A stretch of DNA of 64,000 bases from Rhizobiales bacterium SYSU XM002 (lineage in GTDB: Bacteria > Pseudomonadota > Alphaproteobacteria > Rhizobiales > Beijerinckiaceae): assembly GCA_009846685.1 (NCBI GenBank), contig VWVY01000003.1:248001-312000 (forward strand), written 5' to 3'. This document shows, piece after piece, positions 55,771 through 64,000 of the stretch (position 1 is the first letter of the stretch; every line of letters begins with the position of its first letter). Under the pieces are notes generated by a model. It saw only the letters and a list, made by a program, of their open reading frames with translations, made no database searches and had not been told where the DNA came from. The translations under genes and the position numbers were made by a program.

Positions 55771-56351
55771 GGTTCGTCTCCGGCTTCCGGTGGCCGCGCC
55801 TCCGGCTTGGTGAGGAAGGTTGCGTTGATCATGACACGCCGCGCAGCGAGATCTATCACCGGCGCGGCGGCCCTGGTGAAGGGCAGCAGCCAAGTGCCGC
55901 CACCGCTCGCCGGGCGGATTTCGAGAATGTCGCCCGCGCCGTAATCATGGATCGCGAGGATCCTGCCGAGCGGTTCGCCTCCCGCTTCGGCGACGTCGAG
56001 GCCGATGAGATCGGCGTGGTAGAATTCGTCCTCATCGGGCTCGGGCAGGTTGGCCCGGTCGATGAAGAGTTCGGTGCCGGTCAACGCCTTCACGGCCTCA
56101 GGCGTCGAAAGGTGGGCGAATTTGACGATCAGCATGTCGTCCTTGAGCAGCCGCCCGCTCTCGATTTCGTAGGCAGTGCCGTCGGCGGCAAACAAGGTGC
56201 CGTAGTCGGCGATCGCGAGTGGATCACCCGCGAAGCTCTTCACCCGCGCCTCCCCGCGCACGCCATGCGGCGCGCCGATGACCGCCATTACCACCCGCCG
56301 TTCAGGCGGTGGAAGTGCCGAGGGTGCTTTCGGCTTGCGGGGCTTGGGCAT
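55767..56351 (-). CDS. rimM: Ribosome maturation factor RimM
   Basis: A 194-residue RimM with the N-terminal RimM domain (VVMAVIGAPHGVRGEARVKSFAGDPLAIADYGTLF) and the C-terminal PRC-barrel (EFYHADLIGLDVAEAGGEPLGRILAIHDYGAGDILEI). It assists 30S subunit assembly by binding S19. It is co-transcribed with rpsP and the HAD gene. Confidence 0.95.
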   Translation of the reverse strand: MPKPRKPKAPSALPPPERRVVMAVIGAPHGVRGEARVKSFAGDPLAIADYGTLFAADGTAYEIESGRLLKDDMLIVKFAHLSTPEAVKALTGTELFIDRANLPEPDEDEFYHADLIGLDVAEAGGEPLGRILAIHDYGAGDILEIRPASGGGTWLLPFTRAAAPVIDLAARRVMINATFLTKPEARPPEAGDEP

Positions 56352-56405
56352 GATGCCGCCTTTTTCCCAAGCCCGAACGGGCGCCCGAGCTTATGCGAGG
56401 GAACC

Positions 56406-56431
56406 GATATCCCGCCCGGAGGCGGGATATC
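56406..56431 (-). other. Hairpin between rpsP and rimM
   Basis: Perfect 11-bp arms (GATATCCCGCC and GGCGGGATATC) around CGGA, 14 bp after the rpsP stop. There is no T-run. A probable mRNA stabiliser or attenuator between the ribosomal protein and the maturation factor genes. Confidence 0.5.
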
Positions 56432-56444
56432 AAGAAATATGACC

Positions 56445-56795
56445 TTACTCAGCCGCTTCGCCGGCCTTCTTGGCCTTAGCTTCGGCGCGCTCGGTCATCT
56501 TGGTGCCCGGCTTGGCCTTCTCCGGGTTGTTGCGGGCCTCGCGCTTCACGACACCGGCGGCATCGAGGAAGCGGGCAACGCGATCGGTCGGCTGCGCGCC
56601 CTTGGCCATCCAGGCCTTGGCCTTCTCGATGTCGAGCACCACGCGGCCGGCGTCGTCCTTGGCGAGCATCGGGTTATAGGTGCCGAGCTTCTCGAGGAAG
56701 CGGCCATCGCGCGGCGCGCGGGCATCCGCGACGACGATGCGATAGACGGGGCGCTTCTTGGCGCCGCCACGGGCGAGACGAATCTTGAGAGCCAT
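56445..56795 (-). CDS. rpsP: 30S ribosomal protein S16
   Basis: A 116-residue S16. The N terminus [43 protein letters not shown] is complete. The C-terminal tail is charged ([24 protein letters not shown]) and typical of alphaproteobacterial S16. It follows ffh. Confidence 0.97.
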   Translation of the reverse strand: MALKIRLARGGAKKRPVYRIVVADARAPRDGRFLEKLGTYNPMLAKDDAGRVVLDIEKAKAWMAKGAQPTDRVARFLDAAGVVKREARNNPEKAKPGTKMTERAEAKAKKAGEAAE

Positions 56796-56842
56796 GGGTT
56801 ACTCCTGTGTTTGCTCTGTTCGATGGATGGGTTGAAAGGCGA

Positions 56843-58405
56843 TTACTTCTTCTTGAACGGATTGAACCCGCCGAGACCCGGCAGGCCGCCAAGGCCCGGA
56901 AGCCCCGGTTTGCCGAGACCCGGCAGGCCGGGCGGCAGCTTTGCCCCGCCGGGACCGGAAATCTTTTCGAGCTGCTTCTGCGCCTCGGCGATCGCGTCGG
57001 GCGAGAGGCCGCCATCCGCGCCGGGCGGCGGGAGCTTCGAGATGTCGGGCATGCCGCCGCCCATCCCGAACATGTTGGCGAGGCCCGCCATCGGACCGCG
57101 TTTGCCGCCCTTGCCCACGGCCTTCATCATATCGGCCATGCCGCGATGCATCTTGAGGAGCTTGTTGATCTCCTCCGCGCTGGTGCCGGAGCCGGCAGCA
57201 ATGCGCTTCTTGCGGGAATTCTTGAGCAAATCCGGATTGGCGCGTTCGGCCGGCGTCATCGAATTGATGATCGCCACCTGCCGCGCGAGCATCCGGTCGT
57301 TGATGCCGGCATTGGCCATCTGGTCCTTGGCCTTGGCGATGCCCGGCAGCATGCCCATCAAGCCGCCCAAGCCGCCGAGCTTTTCCATCTGGCCGAGCTG
57401 GTCGCGCAGGTCGGAAAGGTCGAACTTGCCCTTCTTCATGCGCTCGGCCATTGCGAGCGCCTTGTCCTGATCGATGTTCGCCGCCGCCTTCTCGACGAGG
57501 CTGACGATGTCGCCCATACCGAGGATACGGTTGGCGATACGCGCGGGGTGGAAATCCTCCAGCGCGTCCATCTTCTCGCCCACGCCGATCAGCTTGATCG
57601 GCTTGCCGGTCACCGCGCGCATCGAGAGCGCCGCGCCGCCGCGCCCGTCACCGTCGACGCGGGTCAGCACGATGCCGGTGATACCGACGCGCCCGTCGAA
57701 GGCGCGGGCGGTGTTCACCGCGTCCTGACCGGTGAGGCTGTCCGCGACGAGCAGGCTCTCGTGCGGGTTCACCGCCGCCTTGACGCGGACGACCTCTTCC
57801 ATGAGTTCGTCGTCGAGCGTCACGCGGCCGGCGGTATCGTAGATCACGACATCGAAGCCGCCAAGACGGGCCGCCTCTTCGGCGCGCCTGGCGATCTGGA
57901 CGGCGTTCTGCCCCGCGACGATCGGCAGAACCTCGACGCCGTTATCGCGACCGAGAACGGCAAGCTGCTCCATCGCGGCCGGACGGCGCGTATCGAGCGA
58001 GGCCATCAGGACCTTCTTCTTGTCGCGGCTCTGGAGGCGCAGCGCGATCTTGGCGGTCGTGGTGGTCTTGCCCGAGCCCTGAAGGCCGACCATCAGGATG
58101 CCGACCGGCGGGGTGGCCTGAAGGCTGATCGGATCGGCATCCGACCCAAGCGTCGCGACGAGCTGGTCGTGGACGATCTTGACGACCATCTGCCCGGGCG
58201 TGACCGACTTGAGCACTTCCACGCCCACCGCGCGGGCGCGCACCTTGTCGGTGAATTCCTTGACGACATCGAGCGCGACATCCGCCTCGAGCAGCGCACG
58301 ACGGACCTCGCGCATCGCCTCGGCAACATCCGCCTCGCCCAGCGCGCCGCGGCGCGTGAGCTTGTCGAGAATGCCGGACAGACGACCCGAAAGGCCTTCG
58401 AACAT
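56843..58405 (-). CDS. ffh: Signal recognition particle protein Ffh
   Basis: A 520-residue SRP54 GTPase. The N domain is followed by the G domain with GLQGSGKTTTTAKIALRL, DTRRPAAMEQL, DTAGRVTLDDELM and TRVDGDGRGGAALS. The Met-rich M domain ends in a Pro/Gly/Leu repeat tail (PGLPGLGKPGLPGLGGLPGLGG) before FNPFKKK. ATG 58403-58405 (MFEGLSGRLSGIL) is preferred over an upstream start. It is first gene of the rpsP-rimM-HAD-trmD-rplS series. Confidence 0.97.
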   Translation of the reverse strand: MFEGLSGRLSGILDKLTRRGALGEADVAEAMREVRRALLEADVALDVVKEFTDKVRARAVGVEVLKSVTPGQMVVKIVHDQLVATLGSDADPISLQATPPVGILMVGLQGSGKTTTTAKIALRLQSRDKKKVLMASLDTRRPAAMEQLAVLGRDNGVEVLPIVAGQNAVQIARRAEEAARLGGFDVVIYDTAGRVTLDDELMEEVVRVKAAVNPHESLLVADSLTGQDAVNTARAFDGRVGITGIVLTRVDGDGRGGAALSMRAVTGKPIKLIGVGEKMDALEDFHPARIANRILGMGDIVSLVEKAAANIDQDKALAMAERMKKGKFDLSDLRDQLGQMEKLGGLGGLMGMLPGIAKAKDQMANAGINDRMLARQVAIINSMTPAERANPDLLKNSRKKRIAAGSGTSAEEINKLLKMHRGMADMMKAVGKGGKRGPMAGLANMFGMGGGMPDISKLPPPGADGGLSPDAIAEAQKQLEKISGPGGAKLPPGLPGLGKPGLPGLGGLPGLGGFNPFKKK

Positions 58406-58653
58406 GGTCTCTTCCCTTTTCCGACCCACACAGAGGCGCGTTCACCATCTGCAGGGCATTCCAAACGATTTCGCGCCCGGGGGCGCCACGCGCTGCCGGA
58501 CGTTGACCTCCCGGAACGCATTCCGGGTCGGCGGATCAGGACTGATCTCACCTTTGGAAGCGGGCTCGATACAGCGAAACCCGGGCGAGGTCAAGGAAAG
58601 GGCTTTACTCGGGCTCTGGCCCGTGGCTCCCTCAGCCTTGCAAGGAGTTTTCC

Positions 58654-59268
58654 ATGACCCTCGAAACCTGGCTCGCCTTTTCCGCCGCCTCGATCGTGCT
58701 GTTGCTGATCCCCGGTCCGACGATCCTGCTCGTCATCTCCTACGCGCTCGGCCAGGGCTGGCGTGTGGCCTTGCCGATGGCGGCGGGGGTCGCGCTGGGC
58801 GACTTCACGGCGATGACGCTCTCGATGCTCGGCATCGGCGCGTTGCTGATGGCTTCGGCCACGATCTTCACGGTGCTGAAATGGATCGGCGCCGCCTACC
58901 TGATCTGGCTTGGCGTCAAGCTTTTCAGGGCAGGCGGCAGCTTCGAGACCAAGGCCCGGACGGAGGCGACGTCGCCGGTGAAGATGCTCGCCCATGCGTG
59001 GCTGATCACCGCGCTCAACCCCAAGAGCATCACCTTCTTCGTGGCGTTCCTGCCGCAGTTCCTCGATACAAAAGCGCCGTTCCTCGAACAGATGCTGATC
59101 TTCGAGACGACTTTCCTGACCCTCGCCTTTCTCAACGCCTTCGGCTACGCGCTCGTCGCCTCGAAGGCGCGCAACCTGTTCCGTTCGGAGCGTGCGATCC
59201 GAGCCTTCAACCGCACCGGCGGCACGCTTCTGATCGGCGCCGGTGTGATGACTGCGGCGAAAACCTGA
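58654..59268 (+). CDS. LysE-family amino-acid/threonine exporter
   Basis: A 204-residue LysE/RhtB membrane exporter with about six spans. Seen: PGPTILLVISYALGQGWRVALPMAAGVALGDFTAMTLSMLG, IGAAYLIWLGVKLFR, and ITALNPKSITFFVAFLPQFLD, the classical RhtB signatures. Divergent from ffh, 248 bp apart, and convergent with the next gene. The exported substrate is unknown. Confidence 0.92.
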   Translation: MTLETWLAFSAASIVLLLIPGPTILLVISYALGQGWRVALPMAAGVALGDFTAMTLSMLGIGALLMASATIFTVLKWIGAAYLIWLGVKLFRAGGSFETKARTEATSPVKMLAHAWLITALNPKSITFFVAFLPQFLDTKAPFLEQMLIFETTFLTLAFLNAFGYALVASKARNLFRSERAIRAFNRTGGTLLIGAGVMTAAKT

Positions 59269-59271
59269 TCG

Positions 59272-59973
59272 CTATTTCAGGAAGACGATGATCCTGAGCT
59301 TCATCGCAGGATCATCACTCTTTTCGGGAATGGTCTCGTAGTCCTCGAGAAACTTGCCGGTCGAGACGAGATTCTTGTCGTCGAGCCAGGCCGTGAGAGC
59401 TTCATAGGCCGTGTCGATCTCGTCGTAGGCGCCCTGATGGGTAAAAACGACGGCCCGGCCGGACGGTGAGGTCGCCGCGTCGAAATCCTTCTCGAACTTC
59501 GTCTCTGCCGCGGGCGCATCCTTGAGAGGCAGCATCGCCTCGTAGGTGAACCCGAGGTCGTCGCTGTCGACGAAATAGGTCATGGGTTGCCCGTCACGGG
59601 CGAGATTGAGCCGCTTGGCCTCTGCCTCGAGTTGGGCAATGGCCTTTCGGAGGTTGTCGAACCCGTTCTCCCACGTCGTCTGGCCTTTGAGGCGCAACAC
59701 CGGGCGCGCGGCAATCTCGCGCATTTCACCGCCACCGGCCTCGGCCGGCTTCGCAGGCTCCTTGGCCGTCTCGGCAGGCTTCGCCGGTTCCACCGGTTTC
59801 GGTGCCTCGGGCGCCGCAGGGGTGGGGCTTGCCGGCGCAGGAACTACGGGAGCCGGTGCGACAGGCGCCGGCGGAGGCGCACTGCCCTGAGCCAGGGCGA
59901 GCGCCACGAAGAATGGGAATGTCAAGGCAAGGCCCGCAGCCTTGGCCAAACGGAAACCGGCAGGATTGCTCAT
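59272..59973 (-). CDS. Exported GyrI-like effector-binding-domain protein
   Basis: A 233-residue protein. The signal peptide is about residues 1-29 (LTFPFFVALALAQG), followed by a Pro/Ala linker with PAP/PAE repeats (about 30-80). The C-terminal domain resembles the GyrI/AraC effector-binding fold (SOUL-like): FTYEAMLPLKDAPAAE, AVVFTHQGAYDEIDTAYEALTAWLDD and the ending KFLEDYETIPEKSDDPAMKLRIIVFLK. A GyrI-like domain outside the cytoplasm is unusual. The function is unknown. It ends 3 bp from the lysE-type gene. Confidence 0.75.
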   Translation of the reverse strand: MSNPAGFRLAKAAGLALTFPFFVALALAQGSAPPPAPVAPAPVVPAPASPTPAAPEAPKPVEPAKPAETAKEPAKPAEAGGGEMREIAARPVLRLKGQTTWENGFDNLRKAIAQLEAEAKRLNLARDGQPMTYFVDSDDLGFTYEAMLPLKDAPAAETKFEKDFDAATSPSGRAVVFTHQGAYDEIDTAYEALTAWLDDKNLVSTGKFLEDYETIPEKSDDPAMKLRIIVFLK

Positions 59974-59995
59974 CGGTCTTCGAGCCTCCGCGATT

Positions 59996-61396
59996 CTAAC
60001 GCCATAACGGCTCTTCCAATGTAATGCGGAACAACTGGTTGCGCACCCCGTCGAGCCCGAATTCGCTGTCGTTGATCACGAGCAGTTCATTCGGGCCGAG
60101 GATCGCCAACCCTTCGATGCGGCTCGGCAGGCCGGGCACCGTATCGAGATCGAGGATCGGCCGCTTGGTCAGCGGTGCGAGGCCCCGGATTTGAAGCGCG
60201 TCACCCTCGAGGATTTCAAGACTGGGGCTCATCTCCAGCGAATCGAACTCCGGCGGCACGCGACTCGCCTCATCGAGGCGTACCGCGTAGATGCGCGCCG
60301 ATTTCTCGATCCGTTCGAGGACCAGCAGTTGATCGTCACCGAACGCGACAATCTCGGAGATCTTCACCTCGTGCCGGGCGCGCTCGCGCTGGTCACTGTC
60401 GGTTTTGAACTTGTAGGGCTCGTCGAGCTGATAGAGATATTGGCCGACGACCTGCCCTGTCTCCCGCTCGATCTTCCAGATCCGGATATTGCGTGAGCTG
60501 CGCGCCGCCATAGCATCGGGGTTGGCAAGCGGCGACTGGCCGACGGCGAAGAGATATTTCTCATCCTTCGAAATCGCGAGTCCTTCGAAGCCCCGACCCG
60601 GCAAACGCTGACGCAGGATCGGCGGCAACGAGGCAACCACCTCGTAATCCGCGTCCTTAAACTCATTGGCGATGTTGGACGGCACCAGACGGCGCTTCAC
60701 CGTTCCGTCGGAAGCGACCTCGAGGAGCGACGGTCCGAATTCCTCGGCGATCCAGAACGTGCCGTCTTTCACGCGCACGAAACCCTCTGGATCGACCCCC
60801 GAGGCATCACCCGGAAGCGCCTTGCCGTCGAGACCGATCGAAACCTCGTCCTTTGCGAGCGGACGACCGGAGAACGGCCGCCCGGATTGTCCTTTAAGCG
60901 GCACATAGACATTGATGCGTGCAACATTGTCCGCGCCGATATCGACGGCATAGATCGACGGGACGAATCCCGGCAGGGGATAAATGCGCCCGTTGCGATC
61001 CGCCGTGCAGATCTGATCAGGCTCCATGCCGATCACCTTCCGGGCGTCGGCGCAGGCGATGCTCGGGCCGCGATCGGTCAGCAGCCAGACACGCCCTTGC
61101 GAGTCACCATCGAGACGGAACGCGGAAGAACCGAGCGAGACGCTGAAATTGATCGCCTTACCGTTGGGGAACGTGATAACGCCCAGCGGCAGGTTCCCGA
61201 TCTGCACGGCTGTGGCGAGGATCGCCGAACTGGTTCCGGGAACAGGAATGACCGGCGCAGGAGGCTTGCCGGCGCTGTCGGTGCCCTGCGAAAGCGAAAT
61301 TCCTACCCCTGCCGACAGCAAAGCAACCGCAGCGACGGCGCCTCGCACGATTTTCGGCATTGATCGGAACCCCGGAACCGCGTTATGGCGCCGCAT
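59996..61396 (-). CDS. Exported esterase-like/phytase-like beta-propeller protein
   Basis: A 466-residue exported protein with a signal sequence near residues 15-35 (AVAAVALLSAGVGISL). The body matches the esterase-like activity of phytase family (PF13449 type): VWLLTDRGPSIACADARKV, SGVDPEGFVRVKDGTFWIAEEFGPSLLEV, RGFEGLAISKDEKYLFAVGQS and SRIEGLAILGPNELLVINDSEFG. ATG 61394-61396 has GGAGG-AT-AGG upstream; ATG 61360 (MPKIVRGAV) is an alternative. The substrate is unknown. Confidence 0.8.
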   Translation of the reverse strand: MRRHNAVPGFRSMPKIVRGAVAAVALLSAGVGISLSQGTDSAGKPPAPVIPVPGTSSAILATAVQIGNLPLGVITFPNGKAINFSVSLGSSAFRLDGDSQGRVWLLTDRGPSIACADARKVIGMEPDQICTADRNGRIYPLPGFVPSIYAVDIGADNVARINVYVPLKGQSGRPFSGRPLAKDEVSIGLDGKALPGDASGVDPEGFVRVKDGTFWIAEEFGPSLLEVASDGTVKRRLVPSNIANEFKDADYEVVASLPPILRQRLPGRGFEGLAISKDEKYLFAVGQSPLANPDAMAARSSRNIRIWKIERETGQVVGQYLYQLDEPYKFKTDSDQRERARHEVKISEIVAFGDDQLLVLERIEKSARIYAVRLDEASRVPPEFDSLEMSPSLEILEGDALQIRGLAPLTKRPILDLDTVPGLPSRIEGLAILGPNELLVINDSEFGLDGVRNQLFRITLEEPLWR

Positions 61397-61543
61397 CGAT
61401 GAAAAGCCTATCCTCCGGGTTGGTGCTGCCACCAAATCTCGATCCGATAACGGATTCACTCCGTATCGCTATCTGCATGCGCGCCAAATGCAACACAAGT
61501 CTTTGTTTCGGCCCGTGGTCAAGTCCTGAAAGAAGTTCATCCG

Positions 61544-62413
61544 ATGGATAAGAAGGAAATGCGGCCTCTATCGGGCATCCCGTTCCGGAAGATGCATGGA
61601 TTGGGTAACGACTTCGTGGTCATCGACGCACGCGGGCACGACTATCCGCTTGGCGCGAAAGAATTCGCACGGATCGCGGACCGCCGGTTCGGCATCGGCT
61701 GCGACCAGCTGATCCTTCTCGGCACCGCCGACGACGCCGATGCGACTATGCGGATCTTCAATCCCGATGGCGGCGAGGTCGGCGCCTGTGGCAACGCGAC
61801 ACGCTGCATCGGTGCGCTGCTTGCCCATGAGAAGGGCAAGCCCCGCGCCTCCATCCGCACTCGCGCGGGGATCCTGCGTGCGGAGGTGACCGGCAGCATC
61901 GTCGCAGTCGATATGGGCCAGCCGGGTCTCGACTGGCGCGAAATCCCCCTTGCCGGATCTACAGCCGACACGGCCCGCGTGCCGCTTGACGTGAGCGCCA
62001 TCGATCCGAAATTGCCGGGCTGGTTCTCGGCCGTCAGCATGGGTAATCCGCACGCGATCTTCTTCGTCGAAAACGCGATGGCGCATGATCTCGACGTTGT
62101 CGGACCGCGCCTCGAGATGCACCCTATCTTTCCCGAGAAAGCCAATATCTCGCTTGCGCAGCAGCAGGGCCCGAACCACTTCCGCGTCCGCGTCTGGGAG
62201 CGTGCCGCCGGAGCAACGCTCGCCTGCGGCACAGCCGCCTGCGCGGTCGCGGTGGCGGCGGCGCGGCTGGGAATCGCGGAAGGCGACATCCGGATATCGC
62301 TGCCGGGCGGCGATCTGGTCATTTCCCGTACCCCGGAGGGCCGCGTCATCATGCGCGGGCCGTTCGCGACCAGTTTCTCCGGCGTGATCGATCCCTCGCT
62401 GCTGGCTGCCTGA
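61544..62413 (+). CDS. dapF: Diaminopimelate epimerase
   Basis: A 289-residue two-cysteine epimerase that converts LL- to meso-diaminopimelate for lysine and peptidoglycan. Active-site cysteines sit in GACGNATRC and LACGTAACA. The start KMHGLGNDFVVIDARG is typical. ATG 61544 is chosen; an ATG five codons later is possible. It begins the dapF-mtaB-ftsY run, 2 bp before mtaB. Confidence 0.96.
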   Translation: MDKKEMRPLSGIPFRKMHGLGNDFVVIDARGHDYPLGAKEFARIADRRFGIGCDQLILLGTADDADATMRIFNPDGGEVGACGNATRCIGALLAHEKGKPRASIRTRAGILRAEVTGSIVAVDMGQPGLDWREIPLAGSTADTARVPLDVSAIDPKLPGWFSAVSMGNPHAIFFVENAMAHDLDVVGPRLEMHPIFPEKANISLAQQQGPNHFRVRVWERAAGATLACGTAACAVAVAAARLGIAEGDIRISLPGGDLVISRTPEGRVIMRGPFATSFSGVIDPSLLAA

Positions 62414-62415
62414 CA

Positions 62416-63684
62416 ATGAGCGTCGAGGTCGTCACGCTCGGCTGCCGCCTCAACGCCTTCGAGAGCGAGGCGATGAAGCGCGAAGCGGAAGCCGCCGGGC
62501 AGGACGACCTGATCATCGTCAATACCTGTGCCGTGACGGGCGAAGCCGTCGCGCAGGCACGGCAGACCATCCGCCGCCTCAAGCGAGCCAACACAAGCGC
62601 CCGCGTCGTCGTCACCGGCTGCGCGGCACAGGTCGATCCGACTGCTTTCGCGGCCATGCCGGAGGTAACAGGTGTCATCGGCAACGATCTCAAGCTGAAG
62701 TCGGAGACATGGCGGGCCCTACCCCTAGGTTTTGGCCTTGAAACCAGCGAACGCGTCCGCGTCAACGACATCATGAGCGTGCGCGAGACCGCAGGGCACC
62801 TCGTCGAAGGCATGGAGGGGCGAACCCGCGCCTTCGTACAGGTGCAGAACGGCTGTGACCATCGCTGCACTTTCTGCATCATTCCGTTCGGGCGCGGCAA
62901 TTCGCGCTCGGTGCCGATGGGCGAGGTGACGGCCCAGATTGCCCGGCTCGTTGAAGCGGGCAGCGCGGAAATCGTGCTGACCGGCGTCGATCTCACCTCA
63001 TACGGCGCGGATCTGCCCGGCGCGCCGCGCCTCGGTCAACTCGTCGAAGCCATCCTGAAGCACGCGCCCGCGCTCCGGCGCCTGCGCATCTCCTCAATCG
63101 ATTCCATCGAAGCCGATCCGTTACTCATCGACTTGCTGAAGGGTGAAACGCGGCTGATGCCGCACCTCCACCTCTCGCTCCAGCACGGCGATAACCTGAT
63201 CCTGAAGCGCATGAAACGTCGCCATGCGCGCGAGGACGCCATCCGCTTCTGCGCCGGTCTTCGCACCGCGCGCCCGGATTTCACGTTCGGCGCGGATTTC
63301 ATCGCCGGGTTCCCGACCGAGACCGAGGCCCAGTTCGGAAATACCCTGCGTCTCGTCGAGGAATGCGGCCTCGCCTTCCTGCATGTCTTCCCGTTTTCGC
63401 CACGGCCCGGCACGCCAGCGGCAAAGATGCCGCAACTGCCGCGCCCGCTCGTCAAGGAACGTGCGGCCCGCTTGCGCGAAGCCGGCGCGGCGGCGCTCGT
63501 CCGCCATCTTGCAGGCCATGTCGGCAAGGCGGCACGCGTTCTCGCCGAACGCGGTGGCCTCGCGCGGCTCGACGACTTCACGCCCGTGAGACTTGTCGCG
63601 CCACTGGAGGCCGGAACGCTTGCCAACGCGCGGATTACCGGGCACGACGGCGCTGTATTGCTGGGCGAAGTGACGGATCGGTAG
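62416..63684 (+). CDS. mtaB: tRNA t6A methylthiotransferase MtaB
   Basis: A 422-residue radical-SAM methylthiotransferase that makes ms2t6A in tRNA. N-terminal [4Fe-4S] cysteines (LGCRLN, NTCAVT, VTGCAAQVD), the radical-SAM motif CDHRCTFCIIPFGRGNSRS and the C-terminal TRAM domain (VRLVAPLEAGTLANARITGHDGAVLLGEV) are all seen. It is linked to dapF and ftsY, the usual order in Hyphomicrobiales. Confidence 0.96.
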   Translation: MSVEVVTLGCRLNAFESEAMKREAEAAGQDDLIIVNTCAVTGEAVAQARQTIRRLKRANTSARVVVTGCAAQVDPTAFAAMPEVTGVIGNDLKLKSETWRALPLGFGLETSERVRVNDIMSVRETAGHLVEGMEGRTRAFVQVQNGCDHRCTFCIIPFGRGNSRSVPMGEVTAQIARLVEAGSAEIVLTGVDLTSYGADLPGAPRLGQLVEAILKHAPALRRLRISSIDSIEADPLLIDLLKGETRLMPHLHLSLQHGDNLILKRMKRRHAREDAIRFCAGLRTARPDFTFGADFIAGFPTETEAQFGNTLRLVEECGLAFLHVFPFSPRPGTPAAKMPQLPRPLVKERAARLREAGAAALVRHLAGHVGKAARVLAERGGLARLDDFTPVRLVAPLEAGTLANARITGHDGAVLLGEVTDR

Positions 63685-63688
63685 CCAG

Positions 63689-64000
63689 ATGAGTTCGGAC
63701 AAAAAACAGGGCGGCTTCTTCGGGCGGCTGTTCGGCCGCGCCAAGGACGAAGTGCCGGCGGAGGCACCTGCCGTTCCCGCACCGGCCACCCCGGCGCAAG
63801 CGGAATCCGCTACGCCGGTTTCCGCTCCCGCCGCGCCGAAGCTGTCATGGTGGAAGCGGCTCTCTCAGGGGCTAGGCCGCACGGCGTCACAGATCGGCAC
63901 GGGCATTACCGCCATCTTCACGACCCGGAAGCTCGATGCCGACACGCTTCAGGACCTTGAGGACGTGCTGATTCAGGCCGATCTCGGCATCGAGGTTTCC
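63689..64000 (+). CDS. ftsY: Signal recognition particle receptor FtsY, N-terminal part (cut by window edge)
   Basis: The first 104 residues of FtsY. The N-terminal Ala/Pro/Glu-rich acidic tail is followed by SWWKRLSQGLGRTASQIGTGITAIFTTRKLDADTLQDLEDVLIQADLG, the N-domain hallmark of SRP-receptor GTPases. The G domain lies beyond the window. It starts 4 bp after the mtaB stop. Confidence 0.95.
   Translation, partial: MSSDKKQGGFFGRLFGRAKDEVPAEAPAVPAPATPAQAESATPVSAPAAPKLSWWKRLSQGLGRTASQIGTGITAIFTTRKLDADTLQDLEDVLIQADLGIEVS

Overview
The window reads as GC-rich alphaproteobacterial chromosome, most likely Hyphomicrobiales. Supporting signs are the mdh-sucCD-sucA and sdhCDAB blocks, the dapF-mtaB-ftsY and ffh-rpsP-rimM-trmD-rplS blocks, a rhizobial-type heme locus (hemP, hmuTUV, HmuQ-type heme monooxygenase, HutX) and a Tct tripartite transporter. 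This comes from gene content and protein motifs only; I do not assign a genus.

Layout. 1-13.55 kb is core metabolism on the minus strand: sucA (cut by the left edge), sucD, sucC, mdh, a TetR regulator overlapping zapE, and sdhCDAB. It also holds a GNAT acetyltransferase, a putative protease-inhibitor lipoprotein, a cytochrome P460/DUF167 pair, a YggT protein and tRNA-Ala(CGC). 13.55-31.2 kb is an accessory catabolic island. It carries two family III CoA-transferases (one racemase-like), a DUF35 protein, an SCPx/Ltp2-type thiolase, a two-subunit Rieske dioxygenase, an enoyl-CoA hydratase, an SDR, an alpha/beta hydrolase, a ferredoxin reductase, a TetR regulator, a phenylacetate-CoA-ligase-like enzyme and a complete branched-chain-type ABC importer.

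The island's parts match the logic of the ibuprofen/phenylacetate side-chain-removing ipfABDEF system (CoA ligase, Rieske alpha/beta, SCPx thiolase, DUF35). Each of its six promoter regions carries a copy of one 12-bp palindrome built on GAACG-N2-CGTTC, so a single TetR regulon is likely. The left edge is the 3' end of tRNA-Ala. A decayed copy of that 3' end lies at 31049-31078, and gene remnants (YD-repeat, DNA methylase) sit just inside each edge.

31.2-34.9 kb holds two MoeA-like proteins, one fused to a periplasmic-binding-like domain, and a divergent TsaA/TrmO-type protein. 34.8-42.2 kb is a full heme uptake and use locus. 42.2-48.5 kb is tctABC divergent from a two-component system with its own periplasmic binding protein. 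48.5-53.8 kb holds an SDR, an orphan TadG-like von Willebrand factor A protein, homogentisate dioxygenase, a dienelactone-hydrolase-like enzyme and a 33-residue lipoprotein. 53.9-64 kb returns to core genes: rplS, trmD, a HAD phosphatase, rimM, rpsP, ffh, a LysE exporter, two exported proteins, dapF, mtaB and the start of ftsY.
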